The notes under the pieces are model-generated. The model was given only the letters and a program-made list of their open reading frames with translations, was not told the DNA's origin and ran no database searches. The position numbers were made by a program, and so were the translations under genes. Positions 6,829-15,881 of a stretch of 64,000 bases of DNA are shown piece after piece; position 1 is the first letter of the stretch, and each line of letters begins with the position of its first letter. Source of the DNA: Solirubrobacteraceae bacterium (lineage in GTDB: Bacteria; Actinomycetota; Thermoleophilia; Solirubrobacterales; Solirubrobacteraceae); contig JAUYGN010000011.1 in NCBI GenBank assembly GCA_030690545.1, positions 1 through 64,000 on the forward strand, given 5' to 3'.

Positions 6829-9405
6829 CTACTTGGCGTCCATCCACGTCGGGCCGACGCCGATCTCGACGACGAGCGGCGGGTCGTGCTCCCAGAAGGA
6901 GCACATCTCGCTGCGGATCAGCTCGCGCACCGACTCGATCTCATCGGGCGGGCCCTCGAACAGCAGCTCGTCGTGGACGGTCAGGATCGGCCGCACGGCG
7001 GAGTCGCGCAGCGCCGCGTCGACGCGCACGAGCGCGAGCTTCATCACGTCGGCTGCCGTGCCCTGGATGACGGTGTTGACGGCCAGCCGCTCGCCGAGCG
7101 TGCGGACCTGCCAGTTGCGCGCCTTCAGCTCCGGGATCTGACGACGGCGGCCCCACAGCGTCGTGACGTGGCCGATCTCCGTGGCGCTTGAGATCGTCGA
7201 CTCGATGAACGCGCGCACGGCCGGGAAGCGCTCGAGGTACGTGTCGATGATCGCCTTGGCCTCCTCGCGCGGGATGCCGAGCCGGTCGGCGAGGCCGAAG
7301 TCGCTGAGGCCGTACACGATCCCGTAGTTGACCATCTTCGCCTTCGAGCGCTGGCCGAGGTCGAGCTCGCCGGGCGGCGTCGAGAAGATCGCCGATGCCG
7401 TCGCGGTGTGGACGTCCTCGCCGCGCACGAAGATCTCCTTCAGCACCGGCTCGCCGGCGATGTGGGCGAGCACGCGCAGCTCGACCTGCTCGTAGTCGGC
7501 GCTCAGCAGCACGTTGCCCGGCGCGGCGTCGAAGCAGCCGCGGATCTCGCGTCCGAGCTCGGTGCGTATCGGGACGTTCTGCATGTTCGGGTTCGTCGAC
7601 GCCAGGCGCCCGGTCGTGGCGGCGGCCTGCAGGAACGTCGTGTGGATCCGCGACTCGGAGTCGACGAGCTGCGGCAGGACGCTGAAGTACGTCTTGTCGA
7701 GCTGGTTGAGCTCGCGCCAGCGCTCGATCAGCGGGATGATCTCGTGCTCCGAGCGGATCGCCTGCAGGACGCGCGCGTCGGTCGAGAAGCCGGTCTTGCC
7801 GCGGCGCTTGCGCGACAGGCCGAGCTTGACGAAGAGGATCTCGCCGAGCTGCTGCGGCGAGCCGATCACGAACTCCGTCTCGGCCAGGCGCCAGATCTCC
7901 TGCTCCAGCGAGCGGATCTCCTCGCGCACGCGCGCGGTGATCTCGCGCAGGCGCTCGACGTTCAGCCGCACGCCGGCGAACTCCATCCGGCGCAGCACCG
8001 CGATCAGCGGCAGCTCGATCTCCCGCATCACCGTGACGAGGCCGCGCTCGACGATCTGCTCGCGCTGCCAGACCGCCAGCTCGCCGATCAGCAGCGCCTC
8101 GGCGGCGAGCTCGTCCTCGATGCCGGGAGCGCCGAGGCCGCGCTCCTCGAGCAGCTCGCGCAGCGGGTATCCGCGGCGCGCGGGCTCCAGCAGGTAGGCG
8201 CCGAGCAGGACGTCGTGGGCGATGCTCGGCGCGACGACGCCGAGCGCCTTGGCGTCGTAGGCGACGATCGGCCGCTCGCCGGCGGCGGCGACGAGCTGCT
8301 CGGGACCGTCGATCGTGCCGGTCAGGACCTCCTCGCCGCCGGCGACCGCGAAGCGCCACGAGCTGTCGACCGCCAGCAGCTCGCCCTCGGGGACCTCCGG
8401 CGGCCGCGCGACGAGCACGAGCTCCTCCCCCTTCAGGCCGGCGACGCCGGCAAGCGTGCCCGCGCGGACGCGCGCGCGCACCTCCGTCGAGGCGACCGGC
8501 GCCGGCGCGGCCTCGTCGGCGCCGAGGAACTCCTCCAGCCGGCGCAGCGGGTCGCGCAGCTCGAACTCGCGGAAGACCTCGCGCAGCCTGGAGCGGTCGG
8601 GCACCTGCGAGGCCGCCTGCACGACGTCGAGATCGACGTCGAGGTCGCGGCGCATCGTCGCGAGGACCTTCGAGACGCGCGCGTCCTCGGCGTGGTTGGC
8701 GAGGTTCTCCTTGCGCTTGGCGCCGGTTACCTCATCGATGCTGTCGAGCACGCCCTCCAGGTCGCCGAAGCGCTGCAGCAGCTGCGCGGCCGTCTTGTCG
8801 CCGATCCCGGGAACGCCGGGGATGTTGTCGCTCGTGTCGCCCTTCAGGCCGTAGAAGTCGGGGATCAGCTCGGGCGCGATCCCGTAGCGCTCGATCACGG
8901 CGGCGTGGTCGTAGAGCTTCGTGTCCGTGATGCCGCGCGAGGTCGCCATCACCGAGACGACGCCCTCCGGGTCGATCAGTTGGAACGCGTCGCGGTCGCC
9001 CGTCACGATCACGACGGGGATCCGCTGCTCTCGGGCACGCTCGGCGAGCGTGGCGATGACGTCGTCGGCCTCGAAGCCCTCCAGGCGCGTGTTGGCGTAG
9101 CCGAAGGCCTCGACGAGCGGCTCGAAGTGCGGCCACTGCTCCTTGAGCAGGTCCGGTCGCGTCGAGCGGCCCGCCTTGTACTCGCTGTAGACCTCCTTGC
9201 GCCCGCTCGCGCCCGCGTCCCAGACGACGATCGTCGGCTTCGTGCCGTGCTCGGTGAGGATCTTGACGAGCATCGAGGCGAACCCGAAGATCGCGTTCGT
9301 CGGAAAGCCGGTCGAAGTCGCGATCGACTCGGGCAGCGCGAAGAACGCTCGGTAGACGAGCGAGTTGCCGTCGATCAGGTACAGCTCGTCGGGGCGATCG
9401 GCCAT
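6829..9405 (-). CDS. polA: DNA polymerase I
   Basis: An 858-residue family A polymerase for Okazaki-fragment processing and repair synthesis. Residues 1-290 form the 5'-3' exonuclease (LYLIDGNSLVYRAFFALP; LEGFEADDVIATLA; VTGDRDAFQLID; GLKGDTSDNIPGVPGIGDKTA). Residues about 310-480 occupy the place of the 3'-5' proofreading domain but lack the DEDD acidic pattern, so that domain looks inactive, as in many actinobacteria. The polymerase domain has motif A (LLSADYEQVELR), motif B (RSKAKMVNYGIVYG) and motif C (LTVHDELLFE). The ATG at 9405 is preceded, 8 nt upstream, by TAGAGT (9414-9419), suggesting a leaderless mRNA. Confidence 0.97.
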   Translation of the reverse strand: MADRPDELYLIDGNSLVYRAFFALPESIATSTGFPTNAIFGFASMLVKILTEHGTKPTIVVWDAGASGRKEVYSEYKAGRSTRPDLLKEQWPHFEPLVEAFGYANTRLEGFEADDVIATLAERAREQRIPVVIVTGDRDAFQLIDPEGVVSVMATSRGITDTKLYDHAAVIERYGIAPELIPDFYGLKGDTSDNIPGVPGIGDKTAAQLLQRFGDLEGVLDSIDEVTGAKRKENLANHAEDARVSKVLATMRRDLDVDLDVVQAASQVPDRSRLREVFREFELRDPLRRLEEFLGADEAAPAPVASTEVRARVRAGTLAGVAGLKGEELVLVARPPEVPEGELLAVDSSWRFAVAGGEEVLTGTIDGPEQLVAAAGERPIVAYDAKALGVVAPSIAHDVLLGAYLLEPARRGYPLRELLEERGLGAPGIEDELAAEALLIGELAVWQREQIVERGLVTVMREIELPLIAVLRRMEFAGVRLNVERLREITARVREEIRSLEQEIWRLAETEFVIGSPQQLGEILFVKLGLSRKRRGKTGFSTDARVLQAIRSEHEIIPLIERWRELNQLDKTYFSVLPQLVDSESRIHTTFLQAAATTGRLASTNPNMQNVPIRTELGREIRGCFDAAPGNVLLSADYEQVELRVLAHIAGEPVLKEIFVRGEDVHTATASAIFSTPPGELDLGQRSKAKMVNYGIVYGLSDFGLADRLGIPREEAKAIIDTYLERFPAVRAFIESTISSATEIGHVTTLWGRRRQIPELKARNWQVRTLGERLAVNTVIQGTAADVMKLALVRVDAALRDSAVRPILTVHDELLFEGPPDEIESVRELIRSEMCSFWEHDPPLVVEIGVGPTWMDAK

Positions 9406-9469
9406 CGCGCGGCACTCTACGCACCGCCCACGCCGAACCGGCGTCTCGGGCGCCCCGTATGCTCGCACG
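9406..9469. promoter_or_regulatory. Divergent promoter region of polA and the epimerase gene
   Basis: The 64-bp gap holds two oppositely oriented -10-like hexamers: TAGAGT on the minus strand (9414-9419, 8 nt before polA) and TATGCT on the plus strand (9458-9463, 6 nt before the epimerase). Both spacings imply leaderless transcripts. Confidence 0.45.
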
Positions 9470-10375
9470 ATGAAGGTCACCGTCAGCGGAGCGACGGGCC
9501 GCGTCGGGCGCCACCTCGTCGCCGCCCTGAAGGCTCGCGGTGACGAGGTCACCGCGCTGTCGCGCGACGCCGACAAGGCCAGCGACCTGCTCGGCGTCGA
9601 GGCCGTCGCCTGGAACCTGCTCGAGGAGGCGGTGCCGTCGCAGGCGCTCGCCGGTCGCGACGCGATCGTCCACCTCGCCGGCGAGGACGTCGGCCAGCGC
9701 TGGAGCGCCGAGGTCAAGGCGAGGATCCTCGACAGCCGCGAGAAGGGCACGCGCAACCTCGTGCACAGCATCTTCGACACGAAGCCCCGGCCGAAGGCGC
9801 TGATCTGCGCGTCGGCGTCGGGCTACTACGGCGCGCGCGGCGACGAGCCCGTCGACGAGTCCGGCGCGCCGGGCGACGACTGGCTGGCCGAGGTCTGCGT
9901 GCGCTGGGAGCGTCAGGTCGAGACGGCCAAGATCGGGACGCGGACGGTGATCGTCCGCACCGGGATCGTGCTCGACGCCGGCGGCGGAGCGCTCGCGAAG
10001 ATGCTGCCGCCGTTCAAGGCCGGCATCGGCGGGCCGATCGGCAGCGGCAGGCAGTACATGCCGTGGATCCACCGCGACGACCTCGTCGGGCTGTACCTGG
10101 CGGCGATCGACGACGCCGACTTCGCCGGCCCGATCAACGCGTCCGCGCCCGAGCCGGTCACCAACAAGCAGTTCGCCAAGGCGCTCGGCCGCGCGCTCAA
10201 CCGCCCCGCCGTCGCCCCCGTGCCCGGCTTCACGATCAAGGTCATGTTCGGCGAGATGAGCCAGATCGTGCTCAAGGGCGTGCGGATGGTGCCCGGCCGA
10301 GCCGCCGAGCTCGGCTACGAGTTCCGGCATCCCGACCTCGACGAGGCGCTGCGCGACACGCTCGACGACGAGTAG
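9470..10375 (+). CDS. TIGR01777-type epimerase (SulA-like NAD-dependent epimerase)
   Basis: A 301-residue protein with an N-terminal Rossmann motif VTVSGATGRVGRHLV. The conserved blocks of the TIGR01777/YfcH family follow: LAGRDAIVHLAGEDVG, ILDSREKGTRNLV, CASASGYYGARGDEPVDES and the DUF1731-like C-terminus (APVPGFTIKVMFGEMSQIVLKGVRMVPGRA). The family is distantly related to sugar epimerases; its physiological substrate is not established. The start is ATG at 9470, with TATGCT 6 nt before it. It converges on the liv operon, leaving only 15 bp between stops. Confidence 0.88.
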   Translation: MKVTVSGATGRVGRHLVAALKARGDEVTALSRDADKASDLLGVEAVAWNLLEEAVPSQALAGRDAIVHLAGEDVGQRWSAEVKARILDSREKGTRNLVHSIFDTKPRPKALICASASGYYGARGDEPVDESGAPGDDWLAEVCVRWERQVETAKIGTRTVIVRTGIVLDAGGGALAKMLPPFKAGIGGPIGSGRQYMPWIHRDDLVGLYLAAIDDADFAGPINASAPEPVTNKQFAKALGRALNRPAVAPVPGFTIKVMFGEMSQIVLKGVRMVPGRAAELGYEFRHPDLDEALRDTLDDE

Positions 10376-10390
10376 CCCGACGAGAACGGC

Positions 10391-10618
10391 TCAACCGCGC
10401 CGCCGCGCGAGCTTGCGGCGGCCCCAGTCCGACGTCGGCTTGATGGGCATCGCGAGCCAGATCACGACGCCGATGACGGCCAGCAGCAGGCCGCTGGCGA
10501 GGCCGATGCGCTCGCCGTAGCCCTTCTTGCCCGACAGGTAGCTGGCGATGATCGCCGACGCCAGCCAGCCGTACAGCAGGAACAGCGCGGTCGAGCCGAT
10601 GACGGCGACGATCGTCAT
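10391..10618 (-). CDS. Small two-helix membrane protein at the end of the liv operon
   Basis: Seventy-five residues with two hydrophobic segments (about residues 2-27 and 38-57) separated by a charged loop SGKKGYGERIG, and a basic C-terminus (RRKLARRRG). Its ATG overlaps the livF stop codon (ATGA at 10615-10618), so it is probably translationally coupled to the transporter operon. I do not recognise the family. By position it could assist or modulate the branched-chain amino acid transporter, but nothing in the sequence shows this. Confidence 0.7.
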   Translation of the reverse strand: MTIVAVIGSTALFLLYGWLASAIIASYLSGKKGYGERIGLASGLLLAVIGVVIWLAMPIKPTSDWGRRKLARRRG

Positions 10619-11322
10619 CCGCCGAGGTAGGCCTTCTGCACGTCGGGGTTGGTGCGCAGCGCCGCGGAGCTGTCGCTGAGCGCGACCGTGCCGGTCTCCA
10701 GCACGTAGGCGCGCTGGGAGACCGCGAGCGCGTAGTTGGCGTTCTGCTCGACGAGCAGGATCGTCGTACCCTGGCGGTTGATCTCGGCGATCGTCTCGTA
10801 GATGCGCTCGACGAGGATCGGCGCGATGCCCATCGACGGCTCGTCGAGCAGCAGGAGCTTGGGCCGGGCCATCAGCGCGCGCCCGATCGCCAGCATCTGC
10901 TGCTCGCCGCCGGACATCGTGCCGGCCTTCTGGCGCTCGCGCTCCTGCAAGCGGGGAAACAGCCCGAAGACGCGCTCGACGTCGCCGGCGATGCCGTCGT
11001 CGCGGCGCAGGTAGGCGCCCATGTCGAGGTTCTCGCGGACCGTCATGCGGGGGAAGCAGCGCCGCCCCTCCGGCGACTGCGAGATCCCGAGCCGGACGAT
11101 CGCCGCCGGCGGCGTGCGCGTGATGTTCTCGCCCTCGAAGACGATGTCGCCGGTGCGCGGCGGCGTCAGGCCGGAGATCGAGCGCAGCGTCGTCGACTTG
11201 CCGGCGCCGTTGGAGCCGATCAGCGTGACGCACTCGCCCTCCTCGACGGTCAGCGAGATGCCCTTCAGCGCCGCGATGTTGCCGTAGTACGTGTGGATGT
11301 CGTCGACTTCGAGCATCGCCAT
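10615..11322 (-). CDS. livF: Branched-chain amino acid ABC transporter ATP-binding protein LivF
   Basis: A 235-residue ABC ATPase, one of the pair that powers high-affinity uptake of leucine, isoleucine and valine (or related amino acids/amides). Walker A is GSNGAGKST, the signature SGGEQQM, and Walker B LLLLDEPSMGIAP, which is the LivF-specific form. The start ATG at 11322 overlaps the livG stop (ATGA). It is fifth in the cluster read leftwards after the two binding proteins, livH, livM and livG. Confidence 0.94.
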   Translation of the reverse strand: MAMLEVDDIHTYYGNIAALKGISLTVEEGECVTLIGSNGAGKSTTLRSISGLTPPRTGDIVFEGENITRTPPAAIVRLGISQSPEGRRCFPRMTVRENLDMGAYLRRDDGIAGDVERVFGLFPRLQERERQKAGTMSGGEQQMLAIGRALMARPKLLLLDEPSMGIAPILVERIYETIAEINRQGTTILLVEQNANYALAVSQRAYVLETGTVALSDSSAALRTNPDVQKAYLGG

Positions 11323-12143
11323 CAGCCCACACCATCCTCCGTCCGCTGGCGCTCGGCCTCCTGCTTGCCGAGGTAGGCCTCGACGACCTGCGGGTCGGTG
11401 CGCACCGTCAGCGCGTCGCCCTCGGAGATCTTCTCGCCGTGGTCGAGCACGGTGACGTGCTCCGAGACGCCCATCACGACCTTCATGTCGTGCTCGATCA
11501 GCAGGATCGACAGGCCAAGCTCGTCGCGCAGGCGCTCCATGAAGCGCGTCAGGTCGCCGGACTCCTGCGGGTTCATCCCCGCGGTCGGCTCGTCGAGCAG
11601 CAGCAGCTTCGGGTCGGACGCCAGCGCACGGGCGATCTCGACGCGGCGCTGGTCGCCGTAGGAGAGGTTCGTGGCCAGCTGGTCGTGCAGCGCCGGGCGC
11701 AGCCCGACGAAGCTGAGCAGCTCGGCGGCCTTGTCGCGCACGTGGCGCTCCTCGCGGCGCACGCGCGGCAGCCGCAGGATCGAGCCGAACAGCCCGGCCT
11801 TCATGCGCGTGTGCTGGCCGACCATGACGTTCTCCAGCGCGGTCATCGTGCCGAACAGCCGGATGTTCTGAAACGTCCGCGCGACGCCGAGCGCCATGAT
11901 CTTGTCGGGCCGGCCGCCGGTGATGTCCCTGCCGTCGAAGCTGACGCGACCGAGCGTCGGCTTGTAGAGCCCGGTGAGGATGTTGAAGAACGTCGTCTTG
12001 CCGGCGCCGTTGGGGCCGATCAGCGAGACGATCGCGTTGCGCGGGATCGCGAAGCTCACGTCGTCGACCGCGGTCAGGCCGCCGAACTGCTTCGTGACGC
12101 CGCTGGCGACGAGCAGCGGCCCGTTGGACGTGGCCTCGCTCAT
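11322..12143 (-). CDS. livG: Branched-chain amino acid ABC transporter ATP-binding protein LivG
   Basis: A 273-residue ABC ATPase. Walker A is GPNGAGKTTFFNILTG, the signature LSYGDQRRVEIARAL, and Walker B LLLLDEPTAGMNPQE. The long segment between Walker A and the signature (residues ~85-135) and the GMNPQES ending are typical of LivG. Its ATG overlaps the livM stop (ATGA at 12140-12143) and its own stop overlaps the livF start, so the operon is tightly coupled. Confidence 0.94.
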   Translation of the reverse strand: MSEATSNGPLLVASGVTKQFGGLTAVDDVSFAIPRNAIVSLIGPNGAGKTTFFNILTGLYKPTLGRVSFDGRDITGGRPDKIMALGVARTFQNIRLFGTMTALENVMVGQHTRMKAGLFGSILRLPRVRREERHVRDKAAELLSFVGLRPALHDQLATNLSYGDQRRVEIARALASDPKLLLLDEPTAGMNPQESGDLTRFMERLRDELGLSILLIEHDMKVVMGVSEHVTVLDHGEKISEGDALTVRTDPQVVEAYLGKQEAERQRTEDGVG

Positions 12144-13360
12144 GGCCTCACCGCCGGCTGGACGTCGTCGCCGTCGACCGCCAGGTCCTCGATCCCCTCC
12201 TGCAGCTCGAGCTGACGTCTTCGCTCCGGGATCAGCCCCTCGGGTCGCAGCACCATCATGATCACGAGCAGGAAGCCGAAGATGCCGAACGACAGCTGCG
12301 TCAGGTCGAAGTCCAAGCCGATCCGCGCCGGGACGTTGTTGAGGACGTCGGGGATCAGGTAGTTGTTGATGAACGACAGCGCGATCGCTCCGACGACGAC
12401 GCCCCAGATCGAGCCCAGGCCGCCGAGGATCACCATCGCGAGGATGAAGATCGAGAACGAGAACTGGAACTGGTCGGCGTTGACGGTGTTCAGGTAGGAG
12501 CCCAGGAACGCGCCCGAGATGCCGCCGAAGGCCGCCCCGGTGCCGTAGGCCAGCAGCTTCGTCTTGACCGCCGGGACGCCCATGCTGACGGCCGCGACCT
12601 CGTCCTCGCGCAGCGCGATCCAGGCCCGACCGAGGCGCGAGTCGCGCAGCCGGAAGTTCACGAACAGGACGAGCAGCACCATCACGAACGCGACCCAGTA
12701 CCAGGGCCTGAGGTTCAGCGCCGTGAAGGGATCGAGGAACGGCAGGTCGATCTTGTCGACCGGCGTGATGCCCTGGCGGCCGTTCGTGAGCTTCGTGCCG
12801 AAGCCGGTGATCTCGTCGCCGTTGATCGCGATCCGGCCGACGATCTCGCCGAAGGCGAGCGTCACGATCGCGATGTAGTCGCCGCGCAGGCGCAGCGTCG
12901 GCAGGCCGATCAGCATGCCGGCGATCGTCGTGGCGATGATCGCCAGCACGACGATCAGCAGGAAGTTCAGGTGGATCCCCGGCAGCTCGGCGGCGACGCC
13001 GCTGACGAGCACGTGGATGCCCTCGCCGCCGTTGACGTTGATGTGAAACAGCGATCCGAAGTAGCCCATCGTGTACGCGCCGATCGCGAAGAAGGCGACG
13101 TAGCCGAGGTCCAGCAGCCCGGCGAAGCCGACGATGATGTTCAGGCCCAGCGCCATCACGACATAGGCCAGCGCGAGCGTCGCGTCCTCGATCAGGCCGC
13201 CGCCGCTGGCGAGGAACAGCGGCAGGATCGCGCCGCCCAGGAGCGCCGCCGCGGCGAGCCCGACGCGCGCCCGGCGCGGCAGCTTGGGCGCGCGCGGCCG
13301 GGTGCGCGGACCCCGCACGGGTGCGGGCGCGCGGCGGGGGGCGGCGGCGTCGCCCGTCAT
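12140..13360 (-). CDS. livM: Branched-chain amino acid ABC transporter permease LivM
   Basis: A 406-residue inner-membrane permease with about ten hydrophobic segments. The LivM signature region is clear: ALGLNIIVGFAGLLDLGYVAFFAIGAY near residue 70 and GLPTLRLRGDYIAIVTLAFGEI near residue 170, plus the EAA-like loop LRDSRLGRAWIALREDEVAA. It begins with an unusual 30-residue Pro/Arg-rich cytoplasmic tail (RRAPAPVRGPRTRPRAP). It is separated from livH by 3 bp. Confidence 0.93.
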   Translation of the reverse strand: MTGDAAAPRRAPAPVRGPRTRPRAPKLPRRARVGLAAAALLGGAILPLFLASGGGLIEDATLALAYVVMALGLNIIVGFAGLLDLGYVAFFAIGAYTMGYFGSLFHINVNGGEGIHVLVSGVAAELPGIHLNFLLIVVLAIIATTIAGMLIGLPTLRLRGDYIAIVTLAFGEIVGRIAINGDEITGFGTKLTNGRQGITPVDKIDLPFLDPFTALNLRPWYWVAFVMVLLVLFVNFRLRDSRLGRAWIALREDEVAAVSMGVPAVKTKLLAYGTGAAFGGISGAFLGSYLNTVNADQFQFSFSIFILAMVILGGLGSIWGVVVGAIALSFINNYLIPDVLNNVPARIGLDFDLTQLSFGIFGFLLVIMMVLRPEGLIPERRRQLELQEGIEDLAVDGDDVQPAVRP

Positions 13361-13363
13361 CGC

Positions 13364-14425
13364 TCAGCCCGCCTCACGTGTCTCCTCGCCGAGCAGCCCG
13401 GAGGGCTTGAAGACCATGATCAGCACGAGGAAGGCGAACACGATCGCCGGTGTCCACTGGCTGCCGATCCGATTGTCGGAGATCTGCTGGATGACGCCGA
13501 TGATGAGCCCGCCCAGCACCGCACCGCGGATGTTGCCGATGCCCCCCATGACCGCGGCGGTGAAGGCGATCAGGCCGGCGGTGAAGCCCTGGAAGTACCA
13601 CACCGTCGTCTGGTAGAGCGCGTACGTCAGGCCGGCCGCGCCGGCCAGCATGCCGCCGATCAGGAACGTCGCCGAGATCGTCGTGTCGACGTTGATGCCC
13701 ATCAGCCGCGCCGCGTCCGGGTCCTGCGCCGTGGCGCGCATCGCCTTGCCGAGCCGGGTGCGCGAGATGAACAGCGTCATCGCCAGCACGAGCGGGATCG
13801 TGACCGCGATCGCCAGCGTGTCGCCGTGCGTCACGCTCACGCCCGCGATCATCACGAGCTCCTTCTGCGAGTTGATCAGGTCGACGATGCCCTGCTGCGA
13901 TCCGCCGCGCCACAGCAGGCCGACGTTCTGCAGGATGAACGAGAAGCCGACGGCGGCGACGAGCGGCGCCAGTCGCGGCGCGCCGCGCAGCGGCCGGTAC
14001 GCGACGCGCTCGATCATGAGGTTCAGCGAGCCCGACGCGAGCATCGCGACGAGCAGCGTCAGCAGCAGCCCGGCGATCAGCCCGGGCACGCCGGTCGCCG
14101 CCGTCAGGCCGATCGTCCCAAAGAAGCCGGCGGCCGTGAACGAGCCGATCATGAAGACGTCGCCGTGCGCGAAGTTGATCAGCTCGACGATCCCGTAGAC
14201 GAGCGTGTAGCCAATCGCCACGAGCGCCCAGATCGAGCCGTTGGAGAGCCCGTCGAGGAGGTTGTTGCCCAGCCGCGAGAGGTCGCCCTCCGTGCGCAGG
14301 TCGTGGATCCCGAACGCGACCGGCATGACCAGCAGCAGGCAGATCAGGCCGTACTTGTCGAGGAACGCGCGCACGACGCGTGCGGGCGCGGCGGCGCGGG
14401 CGCCGGTCAGGCTGGCAGAGGCCAT
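13364..14425 (-). CDS. livH: Branched-chain amino acid ABC transporter permease LivH
   Basis: A 353-residue membrane permease. It contains the LivH hallmark GLSNGSIWALVAIGYTLVYGIVELINFAHGDVFMIG (about residues 63-98) and the EAA-like loop ISRTRLGKAMRATAQDPDAARLMGINVD. Eight or so hydrophobic helices follow. A 60-residue N-terminal extension with one extra helix (LICLLLVMPVAFGI) precedes the core. The start ATG at 14425 lies 87 bp downstream of livJ, and the intervening region carries a GC-rich hairpin. Confidence 0.93.
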   Translation of the reverse strand: MASASLTGARAAAPARVVRAFLDKYGLICLLLVMPVAFGIHDLRTEGDLSRLGNNLLDGLSNGSIWALVAIGYTLVYGIVELINFAHGDVFMIGSFTAAGFFGTIGLTAATGVPGLIAGLLLTLLVAMLASGSLNLMIERVAYRPLRGAPRLAPLVAAVGFSFILQNVGLLWRGGSQQGIVDLINSQKELVMIAGVSVTHGDTLAIAVTIPLVLAMTLFISRTRLGKAMRATAQDPDAARLMGINVDTTISATFLIGGMLAGAAGLTYALYQTTVWYFQGFTAGLIAFTAAVMGGIGNIRGAVLGGLIIGVIQQISDNRIGSQWTPAIVFAFLVLIMVFKPSGLLGEETREAG

Positions 14426-14466
14426 CGCTGGATTGTCGTGCTCGCGAATCCGTTCTCACACGACCG

Positions 14467-14492
14467 GGGGGCGGAGCCGGGGCCCCGCCCCC
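14467..14492 (-). terminator. GC-rich hairpin between livJ and livH
   Basis: An 8-bp perfect stem GGGGGCGG/CCGCCCCC closes a 10-nt loop between the binding-protein gene and the permease genes. There is no U tract. In liv operons such a hairpin commonly attenuates the permease genes relative to the more abundant binding protein; that role is inferred here. Confidence 0.5.
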
Positions 14493-14512
14493 TGGACGCG
14501 ATGTCGGTCGGG

Positions 14513-15778
14513 CTAGGTTTCCGCCGTGACCGTCTGGTCGAACTTCAGCTCGCCGCCGTCGATCGTGTAGACGCCGTAGTCGGTCAGCGTCGTATCGCCG
14601 TTGTCGTCGATCGAGTACGTGCCGAGCACGCTCGTGCGGTCCTCGGTGTCGAACAGCGCCTTGACGATGTCCTCACGCTCGCCGGTCTCGGAGCGCTCGA
14701 TCGCGTCGAGCGCGAGGCGCATCGCCTCGTAGCCGTAGATCGCGTACGGGTCGGGCTGGCGCTCCTCGTACTCCTCGGCGTACTGCCGGAAGAACTCCCG
14801 GCCCTCGGGCGGGTAGCTGGCGGGAGCGAGCGTCGCGACGGTGATCTTCGTACGGCTGGCGATCGCCGCCGGGATGCCGCCCTCGCCCTCGTCGGCGAAC
14901 GCGGAGTCCGACACGCCGTCCGGCCCGTACAGCTTCGCCTCGGGCAGCGCCGCCCCGAAGTCCTTGAAGATCTGGACCGCGTTGTTCGGCGTCGTGCCGG
15001 CGAACACGAAGCAGTCGGCGTCCTGGCCGCGGGCGCGCGACGCCAGCGCGCGGTAGTTGGCCGCGCGCGGGTCGATGCCCTCGTTGAAGAGGACCTCGAG
15101 ATCCTGCGCCTCGGCTGCCGCGACGACGTTGCGCGCCAGGCCGGCGCCGTAGACCTCCTTGTCGTTGGCCAGCACGACCTTCGTGCAACCGTCCTCCTTC
15201 ATGACGGTCGCCAGTGCGGCGCCCTGGATCGTGTCCTTCGGGACGATCCGGACGAAGTTGCGGAAGCCCGATGGGTAGTACTTCGCGGGCTCGCCCGGCT
15301 CGGCGCCGGGCTCGTCGGAGGTCAGGCCGACAGCCGTGTTGGCGGGCGACAGCTGCGGCACCTTGGCGTCGCTGAGGATCGGGATCGAGACGGCGCTGGC
15401 GCCGGAGTTGAACTCACCGATGAAGACCGCGGTGCTGTCGTCCTGGGCCGCCCTGCGCGCGTTCGCCGAGACGGCCTCCGGCGTCCAGTTGCCGGCCTGC
15501 GCGGTCGAGTCGTCGAGCGACTCGTACTTGATCGTGAAGTTGCCGGCCTTGTTGTCGGCCTCCTTCAGCGCGAGCCGGATGCCGTTGACCATCGCGGCCG
15601 ACTGCGTGCGCAGCCCGCCCTGCAGCGGCAGGCTCGAGTAGATCGTCAGCTCGCCGCCGGCGGTCGCCCCGGTCGTGGCGTCCGAGCCGGCGTCGTCATC
15701 GTCGTCCCCGCAGGCGGCGATGCCGACCGCCGAGAGCATCAGGACACAGCTGTATGTGGCAAGGCGGTGGAGTTGCAA
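14513..15778 (-). CDS. livJ: Branched-chain amino acid ABC transporter substrate-binding lipoprotein (first copy)
   Basis: A 421-residue periplasmic-binding-type protein of the Leu/Ile/Val family. A signal peptide ends in the lipobox IAAC, followed by an acidic run (GDDDDD). The mature start LTIYSSLPLQGG and the blocks VFIGEFNSGASAVSIPILS, YYPSGFRNFVRIVPKD and DPYAIYGYEAMRLALDAIE match the family. The start is TTG at 15778 behind GGGAGGACGAC. It lies 87 bp upstream of livH and just downstream of a second, diverged binding protein. Confidence 0.9.
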   Translation of the reverse strand: MQLHRLATYSCVLMLSAVGIAACGDDDDDAGSDATTGATAGGELTIYSSLPLQGGLRTQSAAMVNGIRLALKEADNKAGNFTIKYESLDDSTAQAGNWTPEAVSANARRAAQDDSTAVFIGEFNSGASAVSIPILSDAKVPQLSPANTAVGLTSDEPGAEPGEPAKYYPSGFRNFVRIVPKDTIQGAALATVMKEDGCTKVVLANDKEVYGAGLARNVVAAAEAQDLEVLFNEGIDPRAANYRALASRARGQDADCFVFAGTTPNNAVQIFKDFGAALPEAKLYGPDGVSDSAFADEGEGGIPAAIASRTKITVATLAPASYPPEGREFFRQYAEEYEERQPDPYAIYGYEAMRLALDAIERSETGEREDIVKALFDTEDRTSVLGTYSIDDNGDTTLTDYGVYTIDGGELKFDQTVTAET

Positions 15779-15881
15779 GTCGTCCTCCCGGAGGACAGTG
15801 GACAGGAAGCCGCGCGATCGTACACCTGTTCACACGCCCAGCGCTGAAATATCCGGAAGCGTTCAGCAAACGACGCCCGCG

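Noticed and set aside
12971-15847. A 958-codon plus-strand open frame over the liv genes
   Set aside because: It is antisense to livM, livH and livJ, all of which have full family motifs; the frame encodes Arg/Asp/Val-rich low-complexity sequence.
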